A stretch of DNA of 43,227 nt. It comes from an uncultured Flavobacteriaceae bacterium. GTDB lineage: Bacteria > Bacteroidota > Bacteroidia > Flavobacteriales > Flavobacteriaceae. Location of the stretch: NCBI GenBank assembly GCA_913048115.1, contig CAJWVI010000015.1:1-43227 (forward strand). The letters run 5' to 3'. The first letter of the stretch is position 1, and the number at the start of each line of letters is the position of its first letter. This document shows, one piece after another, positions 8,694 through 16,209 of the stretch. Both the position numbers and the translations under genes were made by a program. Under the pieces are notes generated by a model. It did no database searches, was not told where the DNA came from, and saw only the letters and a list, made by a program, of their open reading frames with translations.

Positions 8694-9857
8694 ATGAAAA
8701 TATTATTAGGGGTTTCTAGAATATTTGTAGGGGTTTTATTTATTGTAAGCGGTTTAATAAAATTAAACGACCCTGTAGGGTTTTCATTTAAACTTGGAGA
8801 TTATTTTGCTCCAGAGGTATTAAACCTTCCTTTTTTGGAGCCATTTGCTTTAGCTATTGCTGTATTGGTAGTAATCTTTGAAGTAGTGTTAGGGGTGATG
8901 CTTATTGTTGGTTATGCTAAGAAATTTACCCTGTGGAGCTTATTGCTCATGATTGTATTTTTCACCTTTCTTACTTTTTACTCTGCATATTTTAATAAAG
9001 TTACAGATTGTGGTTGTTTTGGTGATGCTTTAAAGTTAACTCCCTGGGAGTCATTTTTTAAAGATGTTGTGCTGCTTATTCTTATTGTGTTCTTGTTTAT
9101 AAACCATAAGCTTATGCGCCCCTTTTTTACATCAGGTTTGAGAAGCATTGTTGTTTTTGTTTCATTAATTATGTGTTTGTGGCTTGGGTTTCATGTATTA
9201 GAACACCTGCCAGTGATAGATTTTAGAGCCTATAAAGTGGGTGAAAACATTAAAGAAGGTATGGAGACACCTCCAAATGCCCCTAAGGCGGTTTATCAAT
9301 ACAACTGGAAGTTTGATGTGGCTGGCACAGAAAAAATAGTAACAAATATGGGAGAAGATCCTAAGGTAGCAGGGGTATTGCTAAGTGTTGATACCCATGT
9401 CATACAGAAAGGATACGAACCACCCATTCATGATTTTAGTATAGAGCGAGATGGGAATGATTACACTACTCAAATGCTTGAAGAAGAAAACCTAATAATA
9501 GTGATTGCATATAATCTTGATGTTGCAGAAAATGACGGTTTTATAGCCATTAAAAAAGCTACAAATAAGGCACTTAAAAATGGCTATAAAGTCATAGGTA
9601 TGTCTGCATCATCTACAGAAGAAACTGAAAAAATTGTAGCCAAATACGATCTTGATTTCAAGTTTTACTTTTGTGACATGACTGCTTTAAAAACAATTAT
9701 ACGTAGTAACCCAAGTTTGATGACTCTTGAGAAAGGTACGATTATTCAAAAATTGCATTATAATGATCTTGATCAACTGCAGCTTAAAGAATTAAAAAGA
9801 GATACTACCTCTCAAGAACCCATAATACAGCGGGAGTTAGACAGTATAAAACAATAG
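8694..9857 (+). CDS. DoxX/MauE-like membrane protein with a degenerate redoxin-like C-terminal domain (BT_3928 family)
   Basis: 387 residues. The N-terminal part (1-170) has five hydrophobic segments, including the opening SRIFVGVLFIVSGLIKLNDP, and a CGCFGD motif at 106-111 typical of MauE/DoxX redox membrane proteins. The C-terminal 180 or so residues are soluble, probably periplasmic, and resemble a thioredoxin fold. A hydrophobic strand, LIIVIAYNL, stands where the CxxC strand would be, and a SNPSLMTLEKGTIIQKL segment resembles the cis-Pro and hairpin region. No CxxC remains there. The four-residue gap to the permease gene (stop 9857, start 9861) implies co-transcription. A role in disulfide or electron transfer is inferred from the motif and from the thioredoxin gene two places downstream. 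Confidence 0.75.
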   Translation: MKILLGVSRIFVGVLFIVSGLIKLNDPVGFSFKLGDYFAPEVLNLPFLEPFALAIAVLVVIFEVVLGVMLIVGYAKKFTLWSLLLMIVFFTFLTFYSAYFNKVTDCGCFGDALKLTPWESFFKDVVLLILIVFLFINHKLMRPFFTSGLRSIVVFVSLIMCLWLGFHVLEHLPVIDFRAYKVGENIKEGMETPPNAPKAVYQYNWKFDVAGTEKIVTNMGEDPKVAGVLLSVDTHVIQKGYEPPIHDFSIERDGNDYTTQMLEEENLIIVIAYNLDVAENDGFIAIKKATNKALKNGYKVIGMSASSTEETEKIVAKYDLDFKFYFCDMTALKTIIRSNPSLMTLEKGTIIQKLHYNDLDQLQLKELKRDTTSQEPIIQRELDSIKQ

Positions 9858-9860
9858 CTT

Positions 9861-10934
9861 GTGATACAATACACATTTAAAAAAATTGGCTATGCCGTTG
9901 TCACACTTTTTGGTGTGGTTACTGTTATTTTTATGCTCTTTACTATGCTGCCTGATGATCCTGCAAAAATGATGTTAGGTCAAAATCAAAATAAAGAGCA
10001 AGTGGCAGCAGTTCAAAAAAAGTATGGTCTTGATAAGCCTGTTTTTACGCAATACGTATTATACTTAAATGATCTTTCGCCTATATCTTTTCATAGTAAA
10101 AACCCCTTAGATTACACTTTCTTAGCCCCAAGAAAATATAGCAGCGTTTCACTGTTTAATCTAGGCGATGTTGGTGTTGTTTTAAAACTTCCTTATTTGA
10201 GAGAATCTTTTCAAAAGAGCGGTAAGAAAGTAAGCGCTGTTATTGCAGAAACACTTCCAAATACTGTTATTTTGGCAGTTTGCTCTATTGTTATTGCCAT
10301 GTTTTTAGGAGTGTTGCTTGGTGTGGTATCTGTACTTTATAAAGATCTTTGGGTTGATAAAGCTATACAGTTGGTCAGTACCCTAGGGATGAGTGTACCA
10401 TCCTTTTTTAGCGCCATATTGTTTGCTTGGGTCTTCGGTTTTTTATGGCATGAGTATACGGGGCTTCAAATGACAGGTAGTTTGTATGAAGTAGATGATT
10501 TTGGAAATGGCACCTACATACAATGGAAAAACTTACTTTTACCGGCCATTGTTTTAGGAATTAGACCTCTTGCTGTGGTAAGTCAATTAATGCGTAATTC
10601 TTTGCTAGAGGTGCTAAATCAAGACTATATAATTACAGCCAAAGCAAAAGGGCTTTCTATGGGCGCAGTGATACGTGTACATGCCTTAAAAAACGCTTTA
10701 AACCCAGTTGTAACAGCTATCTCTGGATGGTTTGCCTCTATGCTTGCAGGAGCTGTTTTTGTTGAGTTTATTTTTGGATGGAATGGAATTGGCAAAGAAA
10801 TTGTAGACGCATTAAATAAAAGTGACCTCCCCGTTATTATGGGAACCGTTATCGTTATTGCTAGCTTGTTTATAGTAATTAATATCTTTGTAGATATTTT
10901 ATATGGATGGTTAGACCCAAAAATTAGAGCCTAA
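9861..10934 (+). CDS. Opp/Dpp-type ABC transporter permease, orphan
   Basis: A 357-residue inner-membrane permease of the OppB/DppB family, starting with GTG 3 bases after the previous stop. The N-terminus (IQYTFKKIGYAVVTLFGVVTVIFMLF) and the MLPDDPAKMMLG segment are typical. Six transmembrane segments and the cytoplasmic EAA-like loop (YIITAKAKGLSMGAVIRVHALKNAL, in part, near 253-277) are visible. In most bacteria it would need a partner permease, two ATPases and a binding protein. None is encoded next to it, so those must lie elsewhere or the protein works differently. Between the first and second membrane segments it carries an enlarged extracytoplasmic region. Confidence 0.85.
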   Translation: MIQYTFKKIGYAVVTLFGVVTVIFMLFTMLPDDPAKMMLGQNQNKEQVAAVQKKYGLDKPVFTQYVLYLNDLSPISFHSKNPLDYTFLAPRKYSSVSLFNLGDVGVVLKLPYLRESFQKSGKKVSAVIAETLPNTVILAVCSIVIAMFLGVLLGVVSVLYKDLWVDKAIQLVSTLGMSVPSFFSAILFAWVFGFLWHEYTGLQMTGSLYEVDDFGNGTYIQWKNLLLPAIVLGIRPLAVVSQLMRNSLLEVLNQDYIITAKAKGLSMGAVIRVHALKNALNPVVTAISGWFASMLAGAVFVEFIFGWNGIGKEIVDALNKSDLPVIMGTVIVIASLFIVINIFVDILYGWLDPKIRA

Positions 10935-10980
10935 AAGGCATAGGTTTGTCTTTACCTTTTAACCGTTAAAACTAATAGTT

Positions 10981-11472
10981 ATGAAATATATTTTGATGTT
11001 TGTTTTTTTTACTTTCTTTAGTTGCGCCCAAGGGCAAGACCTTGTTGTATTTCCGCAGGAGGCATTAGAAGATGTTTTTCTATCTGTAGAGGGTGAACAA
11101 AAGAGCTTTGCGAGTATTTTAGAGAGTCATAAGGGAGAAACTATTTTAATTGATGTATGGGCAGCTTGGTGCAGAGATTGTATAAAAGGGATGCCTAAAC
11201 TTAAAAAGATGCAAACAGAGTTTCCAGAGGCTACTTTTTTATTTTTATCATTAGATAAAAATATAGAAAGCTGGAAAAAAGCAATTAAAAAATACAAGCT
11301 AGTAGGAAGTCATTATTTTATCTCATCTGGCTGGAAAGGAGCCTTTGGTAAGGCCATAGATTTAGACTGGATACCCAGGTATATGATTGTAGATAAAGCA
11401 GGAATCATAAGTCTTTACAGAGCCATTTCTTTGGATGATTATAGAATACAAGAGGTTTTAAAAAACAAATAA
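10981..11472 (+). CDS. TlpA-like thioredoxin lipoprotein
   Basis: 163 residues. An N-terminal signal of about 14 residues ends in FFSC, a plausible lipobox with Cys15 as the lipid-bearing residue. The mature part is a thioredoxin fold with active site WAAWCRDC (Cys64 and Cys67), the strand TILIDVW before it and the cis-Pro region DWIPRYMIVD. It probably reduces or isomerises disulfides at the periplasmic side of the membrane. Its place between the DoxX/MauE-like protein and tpiA suggests, without proof, that the two redox-type proteins cooperate. It lies 46 bases after the permease and 23 bases before tpiA. Confidence 0.85.
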   Translation: MKYILMFVFFTFFSCAQGQDLVVFPQEALEDVFLSVEGEQKSFASILESHKGETILIDVWAAWCRDCIKGMPKLKKMQTEFPEATFLFLSLDKNIESWKKAIKKYKLVGSHYFISSGWKGAFGKAIDLDWIPRYMIVDKAGIISLYRAISLDDYRIQEVLKNK

Positions 11473-11495
11473 TTACACCATAAATAATGATGAGT

Positions 11496-12248
11496 ATGAG
11501 AAAGAATATCGTAGCTGGAAACTGGAAAATGAATTGTGATATTTCACAAACATATCTCCTTTTAGATGCTTTAAAAGAGCAACAAATATCTGATGATGTA
11601 TCTGTTATTGTAGCGCCACCATTTACAAGTTTACAAAGCGCAAATCAAGCCCTACTAGATACAGATATCTTAGTAGCAGCACAAAACATGCATCAAGAAG
11701 CAACTGGAGCCTATACAGGAGAGGTTTCTGCGGCTATGCTAAAGAGTGTAGGAGTTGATACTGTTATTCTAGGGCACAGTGAGCGTCGCGCTATTTTTCT
11801 TGAAACAAATGCTCTTTTAGCATCTAAGGTAAACATTGCCTTAGACAATGAAATGACGGTTATCTTTTGTTTTGGAGAAGAATTAAAAGATAGAAAAGCT
11901 GGGACTCATTTTAATGTTGTAAAACAACAACTACAAGAGGGTATTTTTCATATTGAAAAAGAAAACTGGAACAATGTTATTCTAGCCTATGAGCCAGTTT
12001 GGGCTATTGGAACTGGAGAGACGGCAAGCCCACAGCAGGCTCAAGAGATGCATGGGTTTGTAAGAAATACACTTGCAGAGGTTTTTGATACAGATGTTTC
12101 AGAGGGTGTTTCTATCGTTTATGGAGGTAGTGTAAAGCCTGGAAATGCTAAAGAAATATTTAGTAAAGAAGATGTTGATGGAGGTCTTATAGGAGGTGCA
12201 GCACTAAATGCAGCAGATTTTATGGCTATTGTTAATGCATTTGAGTAA
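11496..12248 (+). CDS. tpiA: Triose-phosphate isomerase
   Basis: Interconverts glyceraldehyde 3-phosphate and dihydroxyacetone phosphate in glycolysis. The catalytic Lys is in the N-terminal AGNWKMN, the His in LGHSERR and the Glu in AYEPVWAIGTG. The phosphate-binding YGGSVKPGNA and GGLIGGAAL motifs are also present. Three in-frame ATGs lie at 11487, 11490 and 11496. I choose the last because the family starts M-RK-IVAGNWKMN, giving 250 residues. It is flanked on the same strand by the thioredoxin gene and prmA (27 bases). Confidence 0.97.
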   Translation: MRKNIVAGNWKMNCDISQTYLLLDALKEQQISDDVSVIVAPPFTSLQSANQALLDTDILVAAQNMHQEATGAYTGEVSAAMLKSVGVDTVILGHSERRAIFLETNALLASKVNIALDNEMTVIFCFGEELKDRKAGTHFNVVKQQLQEGIFHIEKENWNNVILAYEPVWAIGTGETASPQQAQEMHGFVRNTLAEVFDTDVSEGVSIVYGGSVKPGNAKEIFSKEDVDGGLIGGAALNAADFMAIVNAFE

Positions 12249-12275
12249 GTTTTAAAAGCATTCAAATTTTAAATT

Positions 12276-13106
12276 ATGTCTATTTATATAGAGTATCATT
12301 TTAACGTGTCACCCCTTCAACCAGGCACCGAAATATTAATTGCCGAATTAGGCTATGCTGGTTTCGAGAGTTTTGTAGAAAATGAAACAGGTGTGTTGGC
12401 CTACATACAGAAAGATGTGTGTAGTTTAGAGATTTTAGAAGACATCCAGGTATTAGCTTCCTCAGAATTTGAGATAACATTTCAGAAAAAAGAGATTGCA
12501 CAGGTAAATTGGAATGCAGAGTGGGAAAAGAATTTTGACCCAATTGTAGTAGATGAAAGCTGTGCTGTTAGAGCTCCTTTTCATGCGCCATATCATTGCA
12601 AATATGAAATTATTATAGAGCCTAAAATGTCTTTTGGAACGGGCCATCATGAAACAACCTTTATGATGATGCAACATATTCTTGAAAATGAGTATCAAGG
12701 AAAAACAGTTTTAGATATGGGCTGCGGTACCGCGGTTCTTGCCATTTTAGCAGAGATGCGAGGTGCAAAGAAGCTCGATGCAATAGATATTGATCCTTGG
12801 TGTTTAGAAAATAGCCAGGAAAACGTCACTAGAAATAACTGTGCTCATATCAACGTTTCTCTTGGAGATGCAACAGCAATACCTAAAGACACGTATCATA
12901 CAGTAATAGCCAATATCAACAGAAATATTTTATTAAACGATATGGCGATTTACAGAGATAGTTTACTACCCAAAGGGGAGTTGTATCTCAGTGGTTTTTA
13001 TACCCAAGATTTGCCTATTATTATAGCGGCTTGCAAAACATTGGGTTTTACTTTCGTTGGAAATAAAGAACGAAACAATTGGGTTGCTGCAAAGTTTACA
13101 TTATAA
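12276..13106 (+). CDS. prmA: Ribosomal protein L11 methyltransferase
   Basis: Transfers methyl groups from S-adenosylmethionine to ribosomal protein L11. The 276 residues show a divergent N-terminal substrate-recognition domain (1-85) and a Rossmann domain with KMSFGTGHHETT (117-128), motif I VLDMGCGTAVLAI (145-157), the acidic DAIDIDPWC and the NPPF-like NINRNIL motif. Bacteroidota PrmA proteins commonly have this slightly shortened N-terminal domain. Its position between tpiA and clpS is conserved in the phylum. Confidence 0.95.
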   Translation: MSIYIEYHFNVSPLQPGTEILIAELGYAGFESFVENETGVLAYIQKDVCSLEILEDIQVLASSEFEITFQKKEIAQVNWNAEWEKNFDPIVVDESCAVRAPFHAPYHCKYEIIIEPKMSFGTGHHETTFMMMQHILENEYQGKTVLDMGCGTAVLAILAEMRGAKKLDAIDIDPWCLENSQENVTRNNCAHINVSLGDATAIPKDTYHTVIANINRNILLNDMAIYRDSLLPKGELYLSGFYTQDLPIIIAACKTLGFTFVGNKERNNWVAAKFTL

Positions 13107-13163
13107 ATAGGGTGCTGAGCAGTAGGCTAGCCTTTTTTACATTATTTCAATTTATTTTATATC

Positions 13164-13442
13164 GTGATTAATACCAGAGAAAAAATACAAGAAGACCTTG
13201 ACATACTTGAAGAAGAAGTCTTCGAAAATCAAATTGTTTTATTTAATGATGAGGTCAATACCTTTGATCATGTTATTGATATGCTAATATACGCCTGTGA
13301 TCATACTCCAGAGCAAGCAGAACAATGCTCTCTTCTGGTGCATTACAAAGGAAAGTGTACCGTTAAAACTGGGCCGTATGAGGAGTTAAAAACACAGTGT
13401 ACTATGCTCTTGGAGGCTGGTTTAAGTGCAGAAATTCAATAA
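13164..13442 (+). CDS. clpS: ATP-dependent Clp protease adaptor ClpS
   Basis: Binds the N-domain of a Clp ATPase and delivers N-degron substrates. The 92 residues include the signature NDEVNTFDHVIDML (about 28-41), the DHTPEQAEQCSLLVHYKGKC segment (conserved in part) and the C-terminal ETGL-like GLSAEI. The start is a GTG at 13164. No in-frame ATG lies near, and the N-terminal helix fits flavobacterial homologues. It ends the plus-strand cluster from 8093. I see no clpA or clpC partner here. Confidence 0.93.
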   Translation: MINTREKIQEDLDILEEEVFENQIVLFNDEVNTFDHVIDMLIYACDHTPEQAEQCSLLVHYKGKCTVKTGPYEELKTQCTMLLEAGLSAEIQ

Positions 13443-13554
13443 AACTATGATACAGTGGTAATGCAGTTGTTGTATAAAAAATAAATGGCTTGTTGTTGCT
13501 TCTTCTTGTGGTTTTTTTTTAATTACATCAAGGACAAATTTTTATATAAAACAC

Positions 13555-13586
13555 TTGGTTTGGTAGCTTCTATTTTTCTATATTTA
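13555..13586 (+). promoter_or_regulatory. Possible promoter of tRNA-Arg
   Basis: TATATTTA at 13579-13586 differs from TAnnTTTG by the last base. A TTG at 13555-13557 lies 21 bases upstream. Initiation would fall near 13592, inside an inverted repeat (GAAACAA/TTGTTTC, 13593-13599 with 13609-13615) just ahead of the tRNA. Confidence 0.35.
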
Positions 13587-13620
13587 CACCCCGAAACAAA
13601 GGTGTTTATTGTTTCAAAAC

Positions 13621-13694
13621 GGCCTCGTGGCGCAACTGAATAGCGCACTTGATTACGGCTCAAGAGGTTACTGGTTTGAATCCAGTCGAGGTCA
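13621..13694 (+). tRNA. tRNA-Arg (anticodon ACG)
   Basis: A full cloverleaf can be drawn. The acceptor stem pairs 13621-13627 with 13687-13693 (one G-U pair), and the D stem is GCGC/GCGC. The anticodon stem CTTGA/TCAAG encloses loop TTACGGC with ACG at 13655-13657. The variable loop has five bases, and the T stem ACTGG/CCAGT has loop TTTGAAT. The discriminator base is A13694. CCA is not encoded. The ACG anticodon is expected to be edited to ICG by TadA. Confidence 0.97.
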
Positions 13695-13705
13695 CTACTA
13701 TTTAC

Positions 13706-13737
13706 AAGGGAACTGGAGAAATCTAGTTCCCTTTTTA
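13706..13737 (+). terminator. Terminator of tRNA-Arg
   Basis: The stem AAGGGAACT pairs with AGTTCCCTT (13706-13714 with 13725-13733), with a ten-base loop and a T-run after it. It starts 12 bases after the tRNA. Confidence 0.8.
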
Positions 13738-13806
13738 TTTTTTATTAATGTTTGTTAAAATTTTTTAGTTGTTATTTGTAATTATTATTTTAATCACTAC
13801 CGTATT

Positions 13807-14325
13807 ATGAAAAAAATAATTTTATTCTCCTTGTTCTGTTTTTTGTTTTTTACACCTATTTCTAAAGCCCAAGAATCTACTTCATTCTCAAACACGGACC
13901 CTATTAATGGGATAACAAAAACTTCTTTTTTTGAATGGAATTTTGGTGTTGCGTTTGTGTCTTTTGATACAAACCACAATTTTTATTTTCCAGGTAGTTC
14001 AGCACTATGGGGTACCACCTTTATCAATCAAGATAACCTTATCATTGAGTATGAAGTTGGCTTCGCATTTCCAACCCTTGTTACTGGAAAAATAGGAGTA
14101 GGGAAGCGGTTCAATAATACAAATGTTGTTGTAGGGCTAAGACCTTGGCCACTTAATTTGTACGCTCAAACTAGTTTCTCTACCAACAAAAATAGATCTT
14201 GGATTGCTTCTATTGAATTTAGCCCGTTAACTTCAAGAAACATCTCAATTGGTTCTCCAGTCAATTTTAACGTTGGTTACAGATGGAATATCTTGATTAA
14301 AAACAGTGTGAAAGAGATAGAATAA
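13807..14325 (+). CDS. Secreted protein of unknown function
   Basis: 172 residues that I do not recognise. Residues 1-21 form a clear signal peptide (MKKIILFSLFCFLFF, then a PISKA-Q cleavage site). The mature part is rich in Phe, Trp, Asn and alternating hydrophobic strands such as WNFGVAFVSFD, IEYEVGFAFPT, VVVGLRPWPLNLYAQ and FNVGYRWNIL. This suggests a small beta-barrel or beta-sandwich in the periplasm or outer membrane. It has no lipobox Cys and no T9SS domain. It is a lone gene between tRNA-Arg and the convergent TauE/SafE gene. Confidence 0.65.
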   Translation: MKKIILFSLFCFLFFTPISKAQESTSFSNTDPINGITKTSFFEWNFGVAFVSFDTNHNFYFPGSSALWGTTFINQDNLIIEYEVGFAFPTLVTGKIGVGKRFNNTNVVVGLRPWPLNLYAQTSFSTNKNRSWIASIEFSPLTSRNISIGSPVNFNVGYRWNILIKNSVKEIE

Positions 14326-14374
14326 TCTTTAAAGTAAAGCTTGTATAGTTAGTGTAAGATTTTGTTGAATTATT

Positions 14375-15181
14375 TTATAGTTTGATAAAAAACTCCATAT
14401 AGAAAATAAAAACAGCCATTACAAAGATTAAATACCCAAAAACTTTTTTTAGTTTATTGCCATCAATAAAATTACTTAGATAACTTCCTATAAAAATTCC
14501 AACGAGAGATATTCCCGTAAAAACGAAAAGGAATCCCCAATCTATCTCCATTTTCAAGGCGTCCCCTAAGAAAAAGCCAAGCAACGATTTAAAGGCAATT
14601 ATCATAAGTGAGGTTCCAACAGCAACTTTCATCTCTATATTGGCTAAAATAACAAGGGCTGGAATGATGAGAAATCCACCACCTGCCCCAATTAAACCAG
14701 TAACTGCTCCAACTAGTAGCCCTTCAATTAAAATCAAGGGGTAGTTATAAGAAATGGTGCCATCTGCTTTTTTTTCATTACGTTTTTTAAGCATAAAAAA
14801 AGCAGCTGGAATCATTAATACAGCAAACAAACCAAACAGTGCCATTCTTCTAGTAAACTCAAAATCTGCAACTATAAATAAAATGTCTGGTAAAATAGGT
14901 ACTACATAGTGCCTTACTAAGGAGACTCCTAATATTGCTGGCATACCAAAAACAAAGGCTGTTTTCCAATCTACATATCCTTTTAGGTGTTGTTTAAACC
15001 CGCCAACAAGGGCGCAAGCGCCAACAATAAATAAGGAATATCCCGTAGCTATTTTTTCATTAACAGAAAATAAATAGGCTAACACAGGTACTGCGAGTAT
15101 AGACCCACCGCCGCCAATAAGCCCGAGAGAGATCCCAATTGCTAGGGCACTTATATATCCAAAAATCTCTAATAATTCCAT
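14375..15181 (-). CDS. TauE/SafE family membrane permease
   Basis: 268 residues with about eight transmembrane segments in two homologous halves. Each half begins with the glycine-rich family motif: LGLIGGGGSILAVPVL near 19-34 and VTGLIGAGGGFLIIPALV near 160-177. Family members export sulfite, sulfoacetate or other organosulfur anions, or take up sulfur compounds. The substrate here is not determinable. The neighbouring genes give no sulfur context. A 14-base inverted repeat lies 82 bases upstream. Confidence 0.9.
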   Translation of the reverse strand: MELLEIFGYISALAIGISLGLIGGGGSILAVPVLAYLFSVNEKIATGYSLFIVGACALVGGFKQHLKGYVDWKTAFVFGMPAILGVSLVRHYVVPILPDILFIVADFEFTRRMALFGLFAVLMIPAAFFMLKKRNEKKADGTISYNYPLILIEGLLVGAVTGLIGAGGGFLIIPALVILANIEMKVAVGTSLMIIAFKSLLGFFLGDALKMEIDWGFLFVFTGISLVGIFIGSYLSNFIDGNKLKKVFGYLIFVMAVFIFYMEFFIKL

Positions 15182-15476
15182 GTAATTCTTGTTCTAAGCT
15201 TTTGAGTAAAAGTATGCCTCTTTCATAGTAGAACTTGTGTCTATTTTTTAAATTCCGTGATTGCATTACTTAATGCTAGATATTTGTATTGTTCAGCACG
15301 CATTATACTGGTAAAAATAAATAAATAATATTCTACATCCGGCTGTTTACTGGTTCTATTTCATAGCACTTGATTGTTGTGTTTCCATGACTATGAGGTA
15401 CTTACTTTTTTTGCCTTGTTAGCGGCTATTGATTAATTACCAATAGATGTTTTAAAAATAAAACGTCGGCAAGTTG
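15182..15476. other. Intergenic region with small inverted repeats
   Basis: No convincing gene lies in this stretch. An operator-like repeat GCATTA-CT-TAATGC is at 15263-15276, upstream of the TauE/SafE gene. A second imperfect hairpin, GATGTTTTA/TAAAACGTC (15446-15454 with 15459-15467), lies just before the promoter of the 28-residue gene. Confidence 0.4.
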
Positions 15477-15506
15477 TTGAGAGTTCCATAGAATCAATTA
15501 TTTTTG
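15477..15506 (+). promoter_or_regulatory. Near-ideal Bacteroidota promoter upstream of the 28-residue gene
   Basis: A TTG at 15477-15479 is followed after 19 bases by TATTTTTG at 15499-15506, an exact TAnnTTTG. The predicted start near 15512 leaves a 24-base leader before the ATG at 15536. No other gene starts nearby. Confidence 0.65.
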
Positions 15507-15535
15507 TTGTTTAATAATACATTAAATTTTATAAT

Positions 15536-15622
15536 ATGGGAGTAGGTGGACTTGTAATTGGTACTGCAGCAGTATGTTTGGTTTTAGCTATTATAGCGAT
15601 GGTTAGAGAGAGCTTTAAGTAA
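15536..15622 (+). CDS. Small single-pass membrane peptide, 28 residues
   Basis: An ATG opens a frame of 28 codons: MGVGGLVIGTAAVCLVLAII, then AMVRESFK and a TAA stop. The first 23 residues are one uninterrupted hydrophobic, Gly- and Ala-rich helix. The tail is short and charged. I do not recognise a family. Support for it being a gene comes from the near-consensus promoter just upstream, a clean stop and a hairpin downstream at 15651, before apt. It may act as a subunit of, or a regulator bound to, a larger membrane complex, but nothing in the sequence names the partner. Confidence 0.6.
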   Translation: MGVGGLVIGTAAVCLVLAIIAMVRESFK

Positions 15623-15650
15623 CAGTTTCTCCATATATTTTTTATATTTC

Positions 15651-15671
15651 GGCTTACTTTGGTAAGCCTTT
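15651..15671 (+). terminator. Hairpin between the 28-residue gene and apt
   Basis: A perfect seven-base stem GGCTTAC/GTAAGCC (15651-15657 with 15662-15668) has a TTTG loop and only three T's after it. It could end the small transcript or act in the leader of apt, whose ATG is 23 bases downstream. Confidence 0.5.
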
Positions 15672-15693
15672 ATTGGTTTTACTCAATACGGTT

Positions 15694-16209
15694 ATGATAC
15701 ATCTTGAAGACTACATTCGCGATATTAAAGACTTTCCAAAGAAGGGAATTGTATTCAAGGATATAACACCTTTATTGTCCAGTCCAAAAGCCTCCAAAGC
15801 TTGCCTTGATGGCTTACTAAAACTTGTTGGAACTCAAAAAATAGACAAAGTAGTAGGTATAGAAGCGCGTGGTTTTTTCTTCGGAAATACCCTAGCACAA
15901 TCTTTAAACGCTGGTTTTGTACCTGTGCGTAAACCAGGAAAATTACCTTCTCATACTATTTCTCAAACCTATGATCTTGAATACGGTAGCGATACCCTAG
16001 AAATGCATAAAGATGCTATACTTAAGGGTGATCGTGTTTTAATTCATGATGATGTACTTGCCACAGGCGGTACTGCAAGGGCTGTATGCAACCTGGTAGA
16101 GGATTTAGGAGGTGTAATAGTGCAGTGTAACTTTTTGATGGAACTAGATTTCTTAGAGGGTGCCAATAGAATTAAAGAATATCCCGTTACTTCCCTACTT
16201 CATTACTAA
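15694..16209 (+). CDS. apt: Adenine phosphoribosyltransferase
   Basis: Salvages adenine to AMP using PRPP. The 171 residues include the N-terminal DYIRDIKDFPKKGIVFKDITPLL segment (conserved in part), the flexible loop region RKPGKLP and the PRPP-binding motif VLIHDDVLATGGTA, which carries the acidic pair. An in-frame TTG lies at 15673. I use the ATG at 15694 because family proteins start at this point and the earlier codon abuts the upstream hairpin. The stop overlaps the stop of the minus-strand 50-residue gene by a few bases. Confidence 0.95.
   Translation: MIHLEDYIRDIKDFPKKGIVFKDITPLLSSPKASKACLDGLLKLVGTQKIDKVVGIEARGFFFGNTLAQSLNAGFVPVRKPGKLPSHTISQTYDLEYGSDTLEMHKDAILKGDRVLIHDDVLATGGTARAVCNLVEDLGGVIVQCNFLMELDFLEGANRIKEYPVTSLLHY

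Noticed and set aside
12301-12698. Two minus-strand frames inside prmA
   Set aside because: They are fully antisense to a clearly identified gene, and their composition is unlike a real protein.
13121-13140. AGGCTAGCCT palindrome followed by T-run between prmA and clpS
   Set aside because: The stem is too short (about 3-4 bp) to be a good terminator, and clpS directly follows in the same direction.
13593-13605. AAACAAAGGTGTT shared with 42959-42971
   Set aside because: A 13-base match is expected by chance several times in 43 kb of AT-rich DNA, and the contexts differ.
15060-15266. 68-codon minus-strand frame
   Set aside because: It overlaps the TauE/SafE start in another frame and has no coding character.
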